From Odiellus spinosus (lineage: Eukaryota > Arthropoda > Arachnida > Opiliones > Phalangiidae): a stretch of DNA of 64,000 bases. Where the stretch lies: the NCBI GenBank assembly GCA_963920705.1, contig OY987238.1, forward strand, positions 13,510,183 to 13,574,182. The letters run 5' to 3'. Below the pieces are notes generated by a model. That model was not told the origin of the DNA. It saw only the letters and a program-made list of their open reading frames with translations, and searched no databases. This document shows positions 1-12,500 of the stretch, in pieces; position 1 is the stretch's first letter; every line of letters begins with the position of its first letter. Position numbers and translations under genes: made by a program.

Positions 1-38
1 TCGGATTTTATATTTACTTTTATTCAAATTTTACCAAA

Positions 39-453
39 CACCACTGAAAATTTGAAAATCCTATATAGGAAATATAGGAAATTTCTTTGCGAAATATAGG
101 AAAATATAGGAAGAATTTTATGGAAAATATAGGATAAAATAGGAAAATAATTAATTAAAAGTAGGAACCGTGTTTATTATCGCGTCACGACTCTCGCCAC
201 CGGTTTAAACACGGTATTAATATGATCCAATTGCTTAAATAGTATGGAATTTTACAGACTATTTTAACTGGAAAATGTACGGTTAAGCTAAAATAATCTT
301 ATACAGCCACGGCTGACAGTATGATTTAGAACTTTACCCTTAACTAGAGATTTTGAGTAGAAATATAGGAGATTATAGGAATTGACATTAAATTATAGGA
401 GAAAATAGGAAGGCGGTGAAAATATAGGAAATATAGGAAAAGTGGTCACCTTG
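39..453. mobile_element. hAT-like non-autonomous element, copy 1 (left end eroded)
   Basis: From CACCACTGAAAATTTG to AGTGGTCACC; nearly the same sequence recurs at 51138-51587, where the left end is the fuller CAGGGTGACCACT. The interior is built of AATATAGGAAA-like words at both ends around a unique core (near 170-360). The CAGGG...TGACCACT terminus is typical of hAT superfamily MITEs. Bases 1-38 belong to a different dispersed repeat also found near 40200 and 30430. Confidence 0.55.
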
Positions 454-948
454 TGTTTTTATAAAATGATAACTTGTCTAGAGATATTCGAGGATGGGCT
501 TATGTTAATGTCAAAAATCTTCTAGCTGCATTTCGATCGATATCTCATTTTGTAAACAATTCGTGGTTGAGAGAAGCGGCTTAGAGAGCGAGTTAGGTAT
601 AGTTGTATATTAAATATAATCCCTTTAGTGGAATGGTATTAGTCGAGATACCTAACATCTACTTCGTATTACACGTTTAACATCAACAGTGATAAAGATC
701 TAGTGTCGCTTCATTTCAGTCAAATTATCAGTCAAATTAACAATTATTTTTCGATATATTAATTAATATAATAGAATTAATTATATTTCCCTCTGATAAC
801 CTTCGTTACTAATTAAAGTTAACTATAATTAAATAATTAATTAATTCAAAAAAAGCTTACTAAACCAACGTAGGTAGAAATCTATTTTTATGAATTATTT
901 CAAATTTTAGAAGGGCTTAGCAATGCAGTAAAAAGGAATTCATTTGTA

Positions 949-2275
949 AAACTTATCAATGATAACTTTATCAATTTATAGTAGAAACTTATCAGTGACA
1001 GCTTTGTCAATTTATAGTAGTAACTTATCGATGATAACTTTATCAATATATAGTAGAAACTTATCAATGATAACTTTATCAATTTATAGTAGAAACTTAT
1101 CAGTGACAGCTTTGTCAATTTATAGTAGTAACTTATCGATGATAACTTTATCAATATATAGTAGAAACTTATCAATGATAACTTTGTCAATTTATAGTAG
1201 AAACTTATATAACGATAAATTTATCAATTTACAGTAGAAACTTATCAATGATTGTTGACTGTGTTGTAGATACTAAATTACTGGTAAATATAACAATATT
1301 ATTGGGGTTGTAATTATCAATGATAAGTGCATCTATTGTGTTGTAACTTAACAATGGTAAACTTATCAATATTTAAAACAATTATCAATAATTTACGTGT
1401 TGATGTTGTAGAAACTTGACAATGACTTACGTATCAATGTAGTAGAAATTTATCAATGTAGTAGAAATTTATCAAGGTAGTAGAAATTTATCAATGTAGT
1501 AGAAATTTATCTACTTGTTGTAGAAACTTGACAATGATTTACGTATCAATGTAGTAGAAATTTATCTACTTGTTGTAGAAACTTAAAAATGATTTACGTA
1601 TCAATGTAGTAGAAATTTATCTACTTGTAGAAACTTGACAATGATTTACGTATCAATGTAGTAGAAATTTATCAATGTAGTAGAAATTTATCTACTTGTT
1701 GTAGAAACTTGACAATGACTTACGTATCAATGTAGTAGAAATTTATCAATGTAGAAGAAATTTATCAATGTAGTAGAGAATTATATTTGTTGTAGAAACA
1801 TATCAATGCAGTAGAAACCTATCAACTAACTTAAAACCTATCAATGTAGTAGAAACCTATCAATGTTGTAGAAACCTATCAATGTAGTAGAAACCTATCA
1901 AACTAGTTAAAAACATATCAACCAAGTTAAAAACATATCAACCTAGTTAAAACCTATCAATGTTGTAGAAACCTATCAATGTTGTAGAAATCTATCAATG
2001 TTGTAGAAATCTATCAATGTTGTAGAAATCTATCAATGTTGTAGAAACTTATCAATGTTGTAGAAATCTATCAATGTTGTAGAAACTTATCAATGTTCTA
2101 GAAACCTATCAATGTTCTAGAAACCTATCAACGTGGAAGAAACCTATCAACATAGTTAAAACTTATCACTGTTTAGTAGAAACCTATCAATGTTTAGTAG
2201 AAACATATCAATGACTTATCAGTGTAGTAGAAACTTATCAGCGAATTAGAAACTTATCAATGATAAACTTAACAT
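949..2275. repeat. Large minisatellite, about 1.3 kb
   Basis: At 949-1225 a 36-bp unit (TTATCAATGATAACTTTATC core) forms a 108-bp three-unit higher-order repeat. From about 1370 to 1795 the unit shifts to GTAGTAGAAATTTATCAAT (about 20 bp) with interspersed ACTTGACAATGATTTACG, and from 1795 to 2275 to GTAGAAACCTATCAATGTT. The 36-bp period keeps frames open on both strands, which explains the apparent ORFs there. Confidence 0.9.
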
Positions 2276-2280
2276 AAATG

Positions 2281-3050
2281 TTTAAAAAAAAAACACAAAA
2301 TTACCCGAGATAAAATTAAAATTAAAAATAAATGTTATTTTTACCTTTGGCACTGCTATCCCTTCTGGCTGAGACGGCGTCTATGAAGTTCACGAAACAC
2401 CAAACATACAAAAAACGGTTTAAACCGATCCAAGATCGTTTATAACGATGATTCTGCATTCCGACAAATCTGTCAAAAACAGAGTAACAAATTTAGTTTT
2501 TTTTTTCTTGATACGAATATTTCGTAATATACGATTAATATAATTAATCAAATTTAACCACAATGATATGTAGAATATATTCCAGTAATATTTCTAAATC
2601 GTTACGTTAGAATAATTCGACATTTTTAAAATTGGAGTCGATATTTGTTGAAATATATCATTTTTTTTTTTCCCCAAAATCACGCACGCATTTAGTTTCG
2701 CGAATTTTAATTTTAACACACGAACACGTTAAATATTTAACACTTTACACTAAAACCATTAACATAGAACACACTTTTAACATTTATTTGACGAGTTTTT
2801 GGTCGCGATATCACGTGAAACGTTTTGAATCTAGAATAATTCATCTTTTTAAAAAAATAAAAATTAAAAAAATCGTTTCAATTACGATAATTATGATACG
2901 TCATTGTTTAATTACGGTTTAATTACTCGAGTAATCATCGCGTCACTGTGACGAAATTATCTATTATCCACGGAAAAAACGGATACCATATTTCTCTCGT
3001 TCGCGCCAAAAAGGAGGTTTTTAGTGGCGACAAAAAAAAAAACACAAATG
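2281..3050. other. No recognisable gene
   Basis: AT-rich sequence with homopolymer runs. The open frame at 2632-2922 has no domain and biased AT composition; I regard it as chance. Confidence 0.5.
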
Positions 3051-3311
3051 GATCAGCGAATTCTTTCACAGGAGGAATAATACCATAATACTAAGAGGGG
3101 AAAATGGTGGAGCGATTTCCACGATCTCCTATTCTCTCGCTTCCCGGCTACCTTCTGGTACGCAGCGATGGTACAGGGGTTTCGACAACGGCGGAGAAAG
3201 ACGGCGAATACGAAAGGTTTCCCCGCCGTTACCATAGAAATAGCCAGTGAGAGAGAGAGAAAGTGTGTGCGCAACCTTGCTAGCCAGGAGTAATAACGAC
3301 CGGGGCTATGC

Positions 3312-3377
3312 TATAAAGGTTTGCCGGCTTTGAAAGTCCGAGTCAGAATCCGGGCGTTCGTTAGAAACCCCGACGTG
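3312..3377 (+). promoter_or_regulatory. Candidate plus-strand core promoter
   Basis: TATAAAG at 3312-3318, an initiator-like GTCAGAA with A at 3345 (33 bp downstream of the TATA start) and CGACGTG at 3371-3377, close to the +28 position of the arthropod downstream promoter element. It lies in a locally GC-richer block (about 3050-3450) unlike its flanks. An ATG at 3521 follows, but no convincing plus-strand coding exon was found, so any gene it serves is unknown. Confidence 0.3.
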
Positions 3378-3555
3378 CAACCGGTTTCTACTCTCTTCAT
3401 ACTCCTCTTCATACTCCGTGTCAATACCAGATCACAGCGAGTGCCACGAGAAATTTTATTAAAACTACTTTAGAGGAAAATTAACGTATCTCCAAAATAA
3501 ATTACTATTTTAGTTCTATAATGGATTCATTTATTTCCCACAGGTATTTACTGTA

Positions 3556-3680
3556 AGTCTGTTTGTTTGTGGTTAAAATGTACACGCGAATTTAGATAGA
3601 TTGAATTAAATTTCATTGCAAACTCCGCTTGAGTTTTGATTTTATTTCAAACAAACGCGGGTCATCTTATCGTGATTTAT
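3556..3680 (+). repeat. Dispersed repeat, GTCTGT / TGCAAACTCCG family, copy 1
   Basis: A run of CTGTTTGTTTGT followed by TTTCATTGCAAACTCCGCTTGAGTTTTGATTTTATTTC. The same arrangement recurs near 59525-59660 and 63885-63995, which marks it as a dispersed repeat of unknown class. Confidence 0.55.
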
Positions 3681-3689
3681 TTGAAACGT

Positions 3690-4215
3690 GGATTAAATCT
3701 AATTTCAAACATCGATTAAGCCTAATTTTAAACATCGATTATGCCTAATTTTAAATCGTCTATTAAGCCTAATTTCAAACCTCAATTAAGCCTAATTTCA
3801 AACCTCAATAAAGCCTAATTTCAAATCTCGATAACGCCTAGTTTAAAACCTCAATTAAGCCTAATTTCAAATCTCGATAACGCCTAATTTCAAACCTCAA
3901 TTAAGCCTAATTTCAAACCTCGATTAAGTCTAATTTCAAATCTCGATAACGCCTAGTTTCAAACCTCAATTAAGCCTAATTTCAAACCTCAATAAAGCCT
4001 AATTTCAAACCTCAATAAAGCCTAATTTCAAATCTCGGTAACGCCTAATTTCAAACCTCAATTAAGCCTAATTTCAAACCTCGATTAAGCCTAATTTCAA
4101 ACCTCAATTAAGCCTAATTTCAAACCTCGATTACGTCTAATTTCAAACCTCGATTAAGTCTAATTTCGAACCTCGATTAAGCCTAATTTAAAACGTCGAT
4201 TAAGCCCAATTTCAA
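3690..4215. repeat. Minisatellite, about 23-bp unit
   Basis: More than 20 imperfect copies of GCCTAATTTCAAACCTCAAT(TAA), with variants CGATTAA and CGATAAC. The unit contains TAAGCCTAA, also present in other arrays of this window. Confidence 0.9.
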
Positions 4216-7105
4216 AGGTCAATTCAAGAGTTGATTGGTTTCTGACGATTTCCTGAACAATATGTTAGATACAGTTACATATCCACGTTAGTATATCTCT
4301 GTTTTCTGCCAATTAACCTAATAATTTAACTTAATCTAGAATTATTTAACGTAATCCAATATTTGACCTTCATTTTAATTCATAATTATAACCAGAGATA
4401 AAAGATATGATAATAAAAATATATTAATTTTAAATTTCATTGCAAAAATAATTTTTCAAGTTACGTCGTTTTTGCCTTAAAATTGTCTACATAGAGATAA
4501 AGGGTGTTGTAAGTTTACAAATATTGAAGTTTCCGTGTGACACGCAACATAGCGATCTTGTATTGGCCTCAAAGTAAAGACGGTAACGAGCTCTGGTGGC
4601 GATATTAGGAAACAAAGCCTTGTATTGCCCAGCGTAACGTTCAAGGGTAAGATATTTATAGACAAATGTAAGGGGAAGATAGAAGCGACTAGAGTAGAAT
4701 TTTAAATCAATCAGGGTTTAATTCTATTCGGGTTTTCATCATGAACATCTATATTATAGTCTGAATCAGTTTCAAATTTCAGCGCGAATAAATTTAAAAT
4801 ATCTTCAATATGTTTTAGATACTTTAGAATATTTTCTAGCTTTGTACTCGCTGACAACTACGATTGACTCGGATTTGACGTTGTATAAATGTAAATGAAA
4901 CGCGTTCCTTTAAGTTTTGGTTTCTCATATACTTTGTTCGCGATTAGTTTGCAGTGAGGTTCAAGTTAAAGCGGATTTATACAAAACGTTAAATTTCAAA
5001 GGGAATGAAAATAGTTTGGCCAAACAGTGTGTGACGTAGATACGGCGTATGTTTGGCGTTACGTGCCTTGTTCGTAAATACTAGATTATTCTTGATATCA
5101 TTATGAACAAGATTTTGATGTCTTAGAATAGAAATTACGCTTCATACGTCATTGTTTGCCCGAAATTACAAGTTACTGACAATTTTGAGGTTGGGAAACT
5201 TATATAGTATATTAAGAACCAATTGAAGCCAATAATAACCTTTACCCTCTGTTATTTCTTTGTTTAATTAAGGTCAAATTCATTTAAATATGATTAACAA
5301 ATGGTAGTTAATCTTAATAATGAGAGAGAAAACCAAAAACTGACGATTTGGTCCAATTTAGAAAGTAGCCAAGGCTTAGGAAAATTAAACCTATTTATCG
5401 TGACATATCTTGTTTGACATCATTTTGATCAATCTTTATAATTGTTATTAATTATTTCAAGGGTAACGAGCTCGTTTTTCGTTAATCTTAACTAAATACT
5501 ATACCTATCCTAAATCTTTCTAACTCACTACCGATACCCGCATACTTTTGTTAGTTACTACTTAATTTAATCACTATTTGATTGTAAGATTACGTTTTTC
5601 TCTCTCCATATATGTTTATATTTCTTAATCATTCAAAATAAGATTAAATAAAGAGTTAACACTTACAGTTTTGAAAGTCTCGGAGTAATCCAGTTTGGTT
5701 CTTGAAATGAACGCGAAAATGATATAAAAACCACGACACTGTAGGCGCAGATTTAGTTGTTGGGCCATGTTCTGATTTTATGGCACTATCGCGTTTGGGA
5801 AACCTTTTTTTTTTTTTTTGGTACTTTTTTAAGTATTTATCACTTGGTTTCCCACGACCCTCTCATATCAGGACCGCCAATTAACCTTGATCCAGACGTT
5901 GATTGGCCTCTCGCAGCTCCAGTGACCAAACGTGGTCCTTCAGAGACGTTCTCGATGATAAGTACATCTGTTATAAAAATATTTATATTTATTAATAATT
6001 TTGATACAAATACTTTCAACTTATTTCCATGACTCAATTTTATTGATAACTTCAATAAGCTAAGCCTAAATTATAAACTTAATAACTATAATTAATCTTC
6101 CCGGGCATTAATTAAATAATTACATCACATAAAATGTAATTAAAGGATCTCAAAGCTGAATCGAGTCTACTTATCAGGAGTTAGGCCTTTTTAGAGTTCA
6201 TACTAATTTCACCTTAACAATACCGCCTTCATAATTGGCAAGTCCTAGACATAGTCCTAAACCCGGCTATGAAAGTTCTCAACTTCTCATGCATTGAGGT
6301 TTTGAACTGACCTTAATACGACATAATTACGTTACCCTCACCTGTTTTCTTGTTGAAATTAGTTACTAGGGAACTTATACTAACTTATATTGATATTTTT
6401 GGATAGTTAACTCGAAATATTTCGATAATCTCAATCAAATTAGATGAGCGGGAAATTCCAACCGTCACGACGAAGACACTGACTAACGAGATTTGAAATT
6501 TTTTCCGCCAGTCCTACGAAGGAGCCATACACTATGGCTTGATTGTAGAGTTATAGATATTAGGCATGTATTTAAACATCGTCTGCTACAGATTGGGATG
6601 GAATATAATGAATAAACTAGGGGATTTAAGTTAAATTAAATTCATAATTAGTCCTAATTATAGGATCGAAAGCGGAAAACTTACAGCTATATAAAACTAT
6701 CGGAGATTATCTTTGGTTGGAAAATTCAGGCTATCGGTATTAGATTTAGAGTGACTGTGAAAAATACCTATCCCTAACGGATTTGATGGCGCGGTAAAAT
6801 AAAGCGAAAAGCGATTCTCTCTCGTCTTGGCTCTTTCCAAGCCTTCACTACACTTTTCGAACTCGAAAAAGTTTCAGGCTTTATGAGTTTTCGCATCATT
6901 GACTAATTTTTTACACGATCACATAAATTCACTTTTTTTATCGCCCTTAAATACGATTTGTTTCAGAGTGACGTCCAAGATACTACTATAAAGACTACAT
7001 TGTTTTCCTCAGAAAATTAGTTAAATTAATTTATATTAAAAATCTAAAATTATTATAATTAAAGTTAGACCTATAAATAACCGCCGCTTTTTTTAAAATA
7101 TCGAT
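4216..7105. other. No recognisable gene
   Basis: AT-rich intergenic sequence. Open frames at 4477-4665 and 5757-6055 overlap on opposite strands and show no domain or splice context. A dispersed GCGGATTTATAC motif occurs near 4971. Confidence 0.5.
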
Positions 7106-7112
7106 AGTTTTC

Positions 7113-7225
7113 ACAAGTGCTATAAATTGGCGCGAAAATAACAACGGTTAACCTTCGTCTTCGGATTTTCAAATTCGAAGACAAGGGTTAACTGTTGTTC
7201 CTTTGGCGCCCATTTATGACACTTG
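7113..7225. repeat. Hairpin element (inverted repeat, about 50-bp arms)
   Basis: The left arm runs from AAGTGCTATAAATTGGCGC to CCTTCGTCTTCG; the right arm is its near complement, CGAAGACAAGGGTTAAC to GGCGCCCATTTATGACACTT. About 12 bp form the loop. Probably a small foldback MITE; no clear target duplication. Confidence 0.6.
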
Positions 7226-8520
7226 AGAATTAGATTAGGGTTAGGTTGATTAAACCTCAATTTGCCCGAACCTATCTAACAAGGGCAATCATCTAAATTT
7301 AACGCTCTATAGAATTATGTACTTGGTCTGGCTCTAAAATGATTTTCACCTTATTTACTCATAACGCAACACTAGCCATTCTTAAAACTTCTACTAACCT
7401 TGTACACAATTGAAGAAAAGTTACGTAGCTTCCAGTTGACTCAATATATACGAAATACTACAAACTTACTGCTGTAAATTATGATAATTAAAAATTTCAA
7501 TCATTTAATTACCAAGACGTTTTTCATCCGACCTTAGGCTTAGACCGTCAGACGTTGTCTGAGTCTGATTGAAGACGACGTTCGATGCTGGAAACAAACC
7601 ATTATTAACAATATAATGTCCGCATTTTAGCTGAAGTGTCGTCTGCTAAAAATAATTAGTAAAATGGGATTAATTCAATGAATCTATGCCTAAAACCCTC
7701 ACTTATTTTAGATAAGGTTTTATAATCTTATAATTTCAAATATTTCGATTCCCGATCTGATAGTGGCGACTTCTCGAAGTGACTGAAGAAAATTATTGTC
7801 ACAATCATATGCTATAAGCGTACAGTTTCAACTTGCATTGTAATAAGAATAGATTTATGAGCGGGAGTGTTATACTTACAATATAAATACTGCTAATCAA
7901 AGGTTTTGAAAATCATAACTCGGTTTTTGGGTAATATTGAGAAAACAATCCATATATTGATCCTATTCTCGAACCAAAATCCAAATGCCTTCTGCTAGAG
8001 TGTTATGCCTATGGAAAAAAACAGTGCGCGTCCCAAGACTGGGCTTATCTATATTATCGAAACTGGCTGCGTTCATCGACGCGTACCAAATCGTCTGGTA
8101 GAATACCGCTTAAAGAATTCGCTAGGAAGGTGATATCTCTGGTACGCGTCGTTGAACTTACCCCTTATTTTATTAATAATGCAAAAACAATCAATATATT
8201 GATTTAATCTAATAGTGTAAATTATTAAATCTGAAATAATAGACAACTTCAATTAGAAATGTACACCTTGGCGACAAACTGAGAAACTACAAACTCGTGT
8301 GCTGAAGTTAGCAATTGAAATTCCTAAAGTTTATGTTGTCTATTATTATAGATGGCGAGATTGTACTCAATGTGAAGCTAACTTCAAGGCGAATTTGAAA
8401 AATGATTTTTTTATTTAATTATAGAAATATTAATTCTAAATAAAAATCTTACTTGTAAGATGATTTCACGATAGATTGTTGCTCATAAGAGTACCTAAAA
8501 AAGAATCCACTCATATTACG
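7226..8520. other. No recognisable gene
   Basis: AT-rich sequence without coding signal. A second inverted pair (GGTACGCGTC near 8150, GACGCGTACC near 8080) suggests a small decayed element at about 8010-8165. Confidence 0.4.
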
Positions 8521-9336
8521 TTTATTTACATAATATGGCAGTCATATTTTATATAGAAAAGGTCATAGCGGCAGTAATTAGGTATTAAATCTTTAATTTT
8601 ATGATTTTGGTTTAATAGCGGCGTATTTCGCCTGTACCAATACCTTCAAAAATCCATTTCGAAGGGGGCATCTATTATACAATATTTTCTTAACGTATTT
8701 AACAGCCCAACACCTGAAAAACTTTAAAAAAATGGTTGCTCCGATGCCCGAAATTGTCGTTAATTCATTCATAAATATGTCAATTAACTTTATGTAGAAC
8801 ATAGCACCGCGTGTCATTCTAGGAAGTTAAAAGTCAACATGTCTCACCGCAAGGGGTTCAAGTCATGAGATTTGATTTAAAGGTTAAGAGGTAAATTTAG
8901 TTCCCTTAAACACTTATCTGTTTTAGTCGATTAAACGTCAGATCGCGTTAAATGTTTAATTTTCGACCCTTGATAGGATATGTTGTATAAATTCACGTCA
9001 CCTCGCTTTTTGGTAAATTTAGACTTAATAGTGTTTCTTTCCTTGCCAATTACCTCGATTTTGGGACAATTACCTCGATCTTGGGACAATTACCTCGATC
9101 TAGGGATAATTACCTCGATCTGGGAATAATTACCTCGCTCTTGGGACAATTATCAACATTTTTTGACAATTACCTCGATCTGGGAATAATTACCTCGCTC
9201 TTGGGACAATTACCAACATTTTTTGACAATTACCTCAATCTGTGGACACAAATATGGCTTGACGCGCACCAATTTTATCGCGTGACGTCACTTTTAACGT
9301 TTTGGTCACGTGATGAACGCGAGAAGTTCTCGCGAA
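8521..9336 (-). other. Probable 3' UTR of the nephrin-family gene
   Basis: After the stop there is no further coding signal on the minus strand. The first AATAAA I see on that strand lies at 8526-8521, giving a 3' UTR of about 0.8 kb that would include the 20-bp tandem repeat at 9053-9240. The cleavage site is inferred from this hexamer only; a further AATAAA lies near 8410. Confidence 0.3.
9053..9240. repeat. Minisatellite, 20-bp unit, in the probable 3' UTR
   Basis: About nine copies of ACAATTACCTCGATCTTGGG and variants, with a three-unit higher-order pattern that includes TTTTTTGACAATTACCTCG. Lies about 100 bp beyond the stop codon of the nephrin-family gene. Confidence 0.85.
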
Positions 9337-9576
9337 CTATTCCTTGTTTAACGGGTCAAGAAAATGCGTAGTTTCAGCCGTTCTTCTATGTCGATGAACG
9401 TGTGACGATCTGGAATCTCTAGAATCTTCTAAATAAGTACTTGGACTCCGTTTGTCATTGTAATATCTATCGGAATCTTCAGTTTCTTTCACTTCCGTGA
9501 AATGATGAGGATGATGCCTTCCACTCGTCCGCGAAGCTGAATAAATTCCGCTTCTCTTACCAATATCACTCGAAAG
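9337..9576 (-). CDS. sns: sns-like exon 22: end of tail and stop
   Basis: 240 nt, phase 0, 79 codons and TAG at 9339-9337. Encodes LSSDIGKRSGIYSASR, a His-rich HHPHHF run, ETEDSDRYYNDKRSPSTYL and C-terminus FLDPLNKE. Tyrosines at 1215, 1241, 1242 and 1251; YYND fits the YxN pattern of Grb2-type SH2 sites. There is no C-terminal PDZ-ligand motif. Alternative 3' exons cannot be excluded without transcripts. Confidence 0.82.
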   Translation of the reverse strand, partial: LSSDIGKRSGIYSASRTSGRHHPHHFTEVKETEDSDRYYNDKRSPSTYLEDSRDSRSSHVHRHRRTAETTHFLDPLNKE

Positions 9577-12500
9577 CTTAGAATTTAATATTAAAATTAA
9601 ACTTAAACACTGATTTAAATTAATTAGTCAGTACCTCGAATAATAACCTATCGTTTTCGGCAATCAATTGGACGTTTTCTTCGTAAGGAAAGCTCGGACC
9701 TTTAGCTGTCGAAAAATAAATAAAAACTTCTTAAAGTATAGTATCACGTAGAGCGCAAATACTTGCACTATCCCTTGAAGATTGTCGAAAGACTTACGTT
9801 TTTCACGCTCCGTGTTTCTTTTGTAATTCCTATTGGCCGGATATTCCTGCTCGGTGCCTTTGATTGGCCGATCGTACGAATGCTGGTCAGGCTCCTAAAA
9901 CTACGGTTGTGAGGTCAAAGGTCTAATAGACACGTAGCGCGTCATAAAGGAACGGAACTAAACCGATTTTACCATGCGCAGGGTGTTCGAAGTCGTAGTA
10001 TCTCTCGCGCTGTTGAGCGCTGGTGACTTGGGTGATTGGAAATGCGGAGGTAAGATATCCGTGGCGCTGTTGAAACTAGGGTTTGACGACGTCCTTCTGG
10101 TCTCCGTCGAGGACAGACCCAAACTCTCCCCCGTACTACCGGAAGTTACTATCTGACGGACGTTACGTTCTTTAGTAACTGAAAATAATCACGGCACAAG
10201 TCGTGTAGAAATATTTTAATTTTAAATCCTGAAACTACTTGTACATAATTGTTGGTTGACAATTCACTCTTTCAACAATAACTATAATGTTTTAAACGCT
10301 TAACTATGTACGGAGTTAGACGCAATTATGTAAACCAATGTTTATACCTTTGGTGGTTTTATAGCTTTGTACAAATAAACTGTATTGCTTATATAATTCA
10401 AAACACGACGAAACTAAATTTAGAGAAACAATTGGGGAAAGGAAATATTACGAATATGTTTGAATTTCCTTTAGTATTTGATATGCAAGGAGTTTTAAGC
10501 CTTTGCGTCTAGGGAATCGAACAAAATGGAATATTTTCCAGGCGAGACTACGCTATTTGTTGCGTAAATACATTACTAAACATGTATAAAGGTAAGAGCG
10601 TCAGCCTGGAGGCATGAAAACAGCTCAACGAAATGTAAAGGGAGGGTGAAAATGAATTATTTTAATGTTGAAGCTAAACTTCTAAAGAGGGACTCAAAAT
10701 CTCATATGGAAATCGGTTTCCTAATGAAAATACTTCGTTCTAACAAAATTAGTTTGAATTAGGCTTAGCTTTAGCGGACGAACTCTAGTTATAACGAAAT
10801 AGTTGAAGAAAAGTTACCGTTTTCGTTATAACCAATGACCTTGACCAAATACTTATTTTATCTTCAAAGCCAAGGCTTAGCAACTATAACGAAATCCGTC
10901 CTTTTCCCCATAATTTGGTCATGATATAATTTCGTTTTAAGTAAATCTTCCAAGTATTAACTATCAGTAAACGATCCTACATTTCAATTTCAGTCTCCCT
11001 TTAAACCTTTACCTCAGAATAAGTTATTTTTCTCTTCTTCTTTTAAAACAACAAAAACTTAAGCCATTTTAGATTCGATCTCGCTGTTAAACTTACGAAC
11101 GTGTATTGAATTATTCAAGTAGATGGCTTAAACTAAGTCGTAACCTTGATACAAACCTTAAAACATAGTGGGAAAACCTATTTTACACTGGTAAAAAAGG
11201 TCCCTTTCAAGAATGTAATTGTTCTACATCCTAAAGAAACTTTGAAAGTTCACGCTTATTTTTAAGCTGAGCAAGTGGCTAGGACATTTTATTTACAAAT
11301 AAACGTATACAGTACACGCCTGCTTTTCGCGCAAAATTTAAGACAATGCTAGTTAAGAGTTAAAAAGTAATAGTTAAAGGAACCTACGTAATGCAATTCG
11401 TTTTCTCCGGCGAATGAAGCACGTTACTAAGATTGCGTTGCAAACTAACAGCAGAGAACTGATCAAAGATACGGCGATGACTGCCGTTGATCGAGGAGAA
11501 GAGCTACCACCCGTTACTGCCACGTTGGCTTCCGAACTAGCGCGATCTCCTAAATATTATAACCAATTTCAAGCCTTTTTTGGTTAATGGTTAACTATTA
11601 GTCTATTGGTTTCGTGCACAAAACTTACCTAATGTTTTGACCGAGAATTCGTTCCTTCTCGCGTCAGAAACTCCGTAAACGTTTATGGCTACGACCGAAA
11701 AGATATATTCTCTAGAATGTTCGAGATTGTTGATGACCAAGTAATTGACTTCCCCCGGGACTTCAACAGTTTTGACCTCTCCCGAAGTAACTTCCCAATA
11801 GATGACGCGAAACCTTTGCTCCTCGCCCCCATTGAATCCAGGTTCCCACGTTAATATAACGCTGTTACTCGTCGTATTTTGAACGCGTAACATTTGAGGA
11901 GGGTCAGGAATTCCTTAAAATGATACGTTGCAAGAGTTATAGGACACAACTTAACCTGTAGAGGATCTACCTTAGAGCTTTTCTAAGCCTAAAGCAAAGG
12001 TTTACTAAGCCTAACGCGAAGGTTCGTTAAGCGAAGGTTTACTAAGCCTAACGCGAGGGTTCGCTAAGCCTAACGCGAAAGTTCGCTTAAAAATAACTTT
12101 ACTAAGCCTAGCACGAGTTCGTTTCATAAGAACTTTGCTAAGCCTAACGCAAAAGTTCGCTTCAAAGATCTTTGCTAAGCCTAACGCAAAAGTTCGCTTT
12201 ATCTAAAGCAAAAGTTTGCTATACAAGAGCTTTGCTAAGCCTAACGTAAAAATTCACTAATCCTAAAGCAAAAACTCTCTTCAGAAGAACTTTACTAAGC
12301 CTAACGCAAATGTAGGTTTCACAATACAAAATCCAAACGGTCAACATAAGCAAGTTGGTCCACGAACAGTTTCAAGTCTTTAAAAAAAAATGAAACTTAC
12401 CTCTTTCCCTGAGTTTGAGATTAGCGTGATCAGTCCCCATGGTATTTTGAGCGACGCAGGTATAGAAACCCAAGTCAACGGGACTGACATCTTTAATGGT

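Noticed and set aside
900-1237. Opposite-strand 90-residue ORFs
   Set aside because: 36-bp tandem units keep both strands open; nothing indicates translation.
3521-3552. Short plus-strand coding exon MDSFISHRYL ending at GTAAGT
   Set aside because: The donor lies at the start of a dispersed repeat with the same GTCTGT run, and no downstream exon was found, so it may be chance.
9974-10156. Plus-strand ORF beginning MRRVFEVVV
   Set aside because: It is antisense to tail exon 19 of the nephrin-family gene, whose splice sites and phase fit on both sides.
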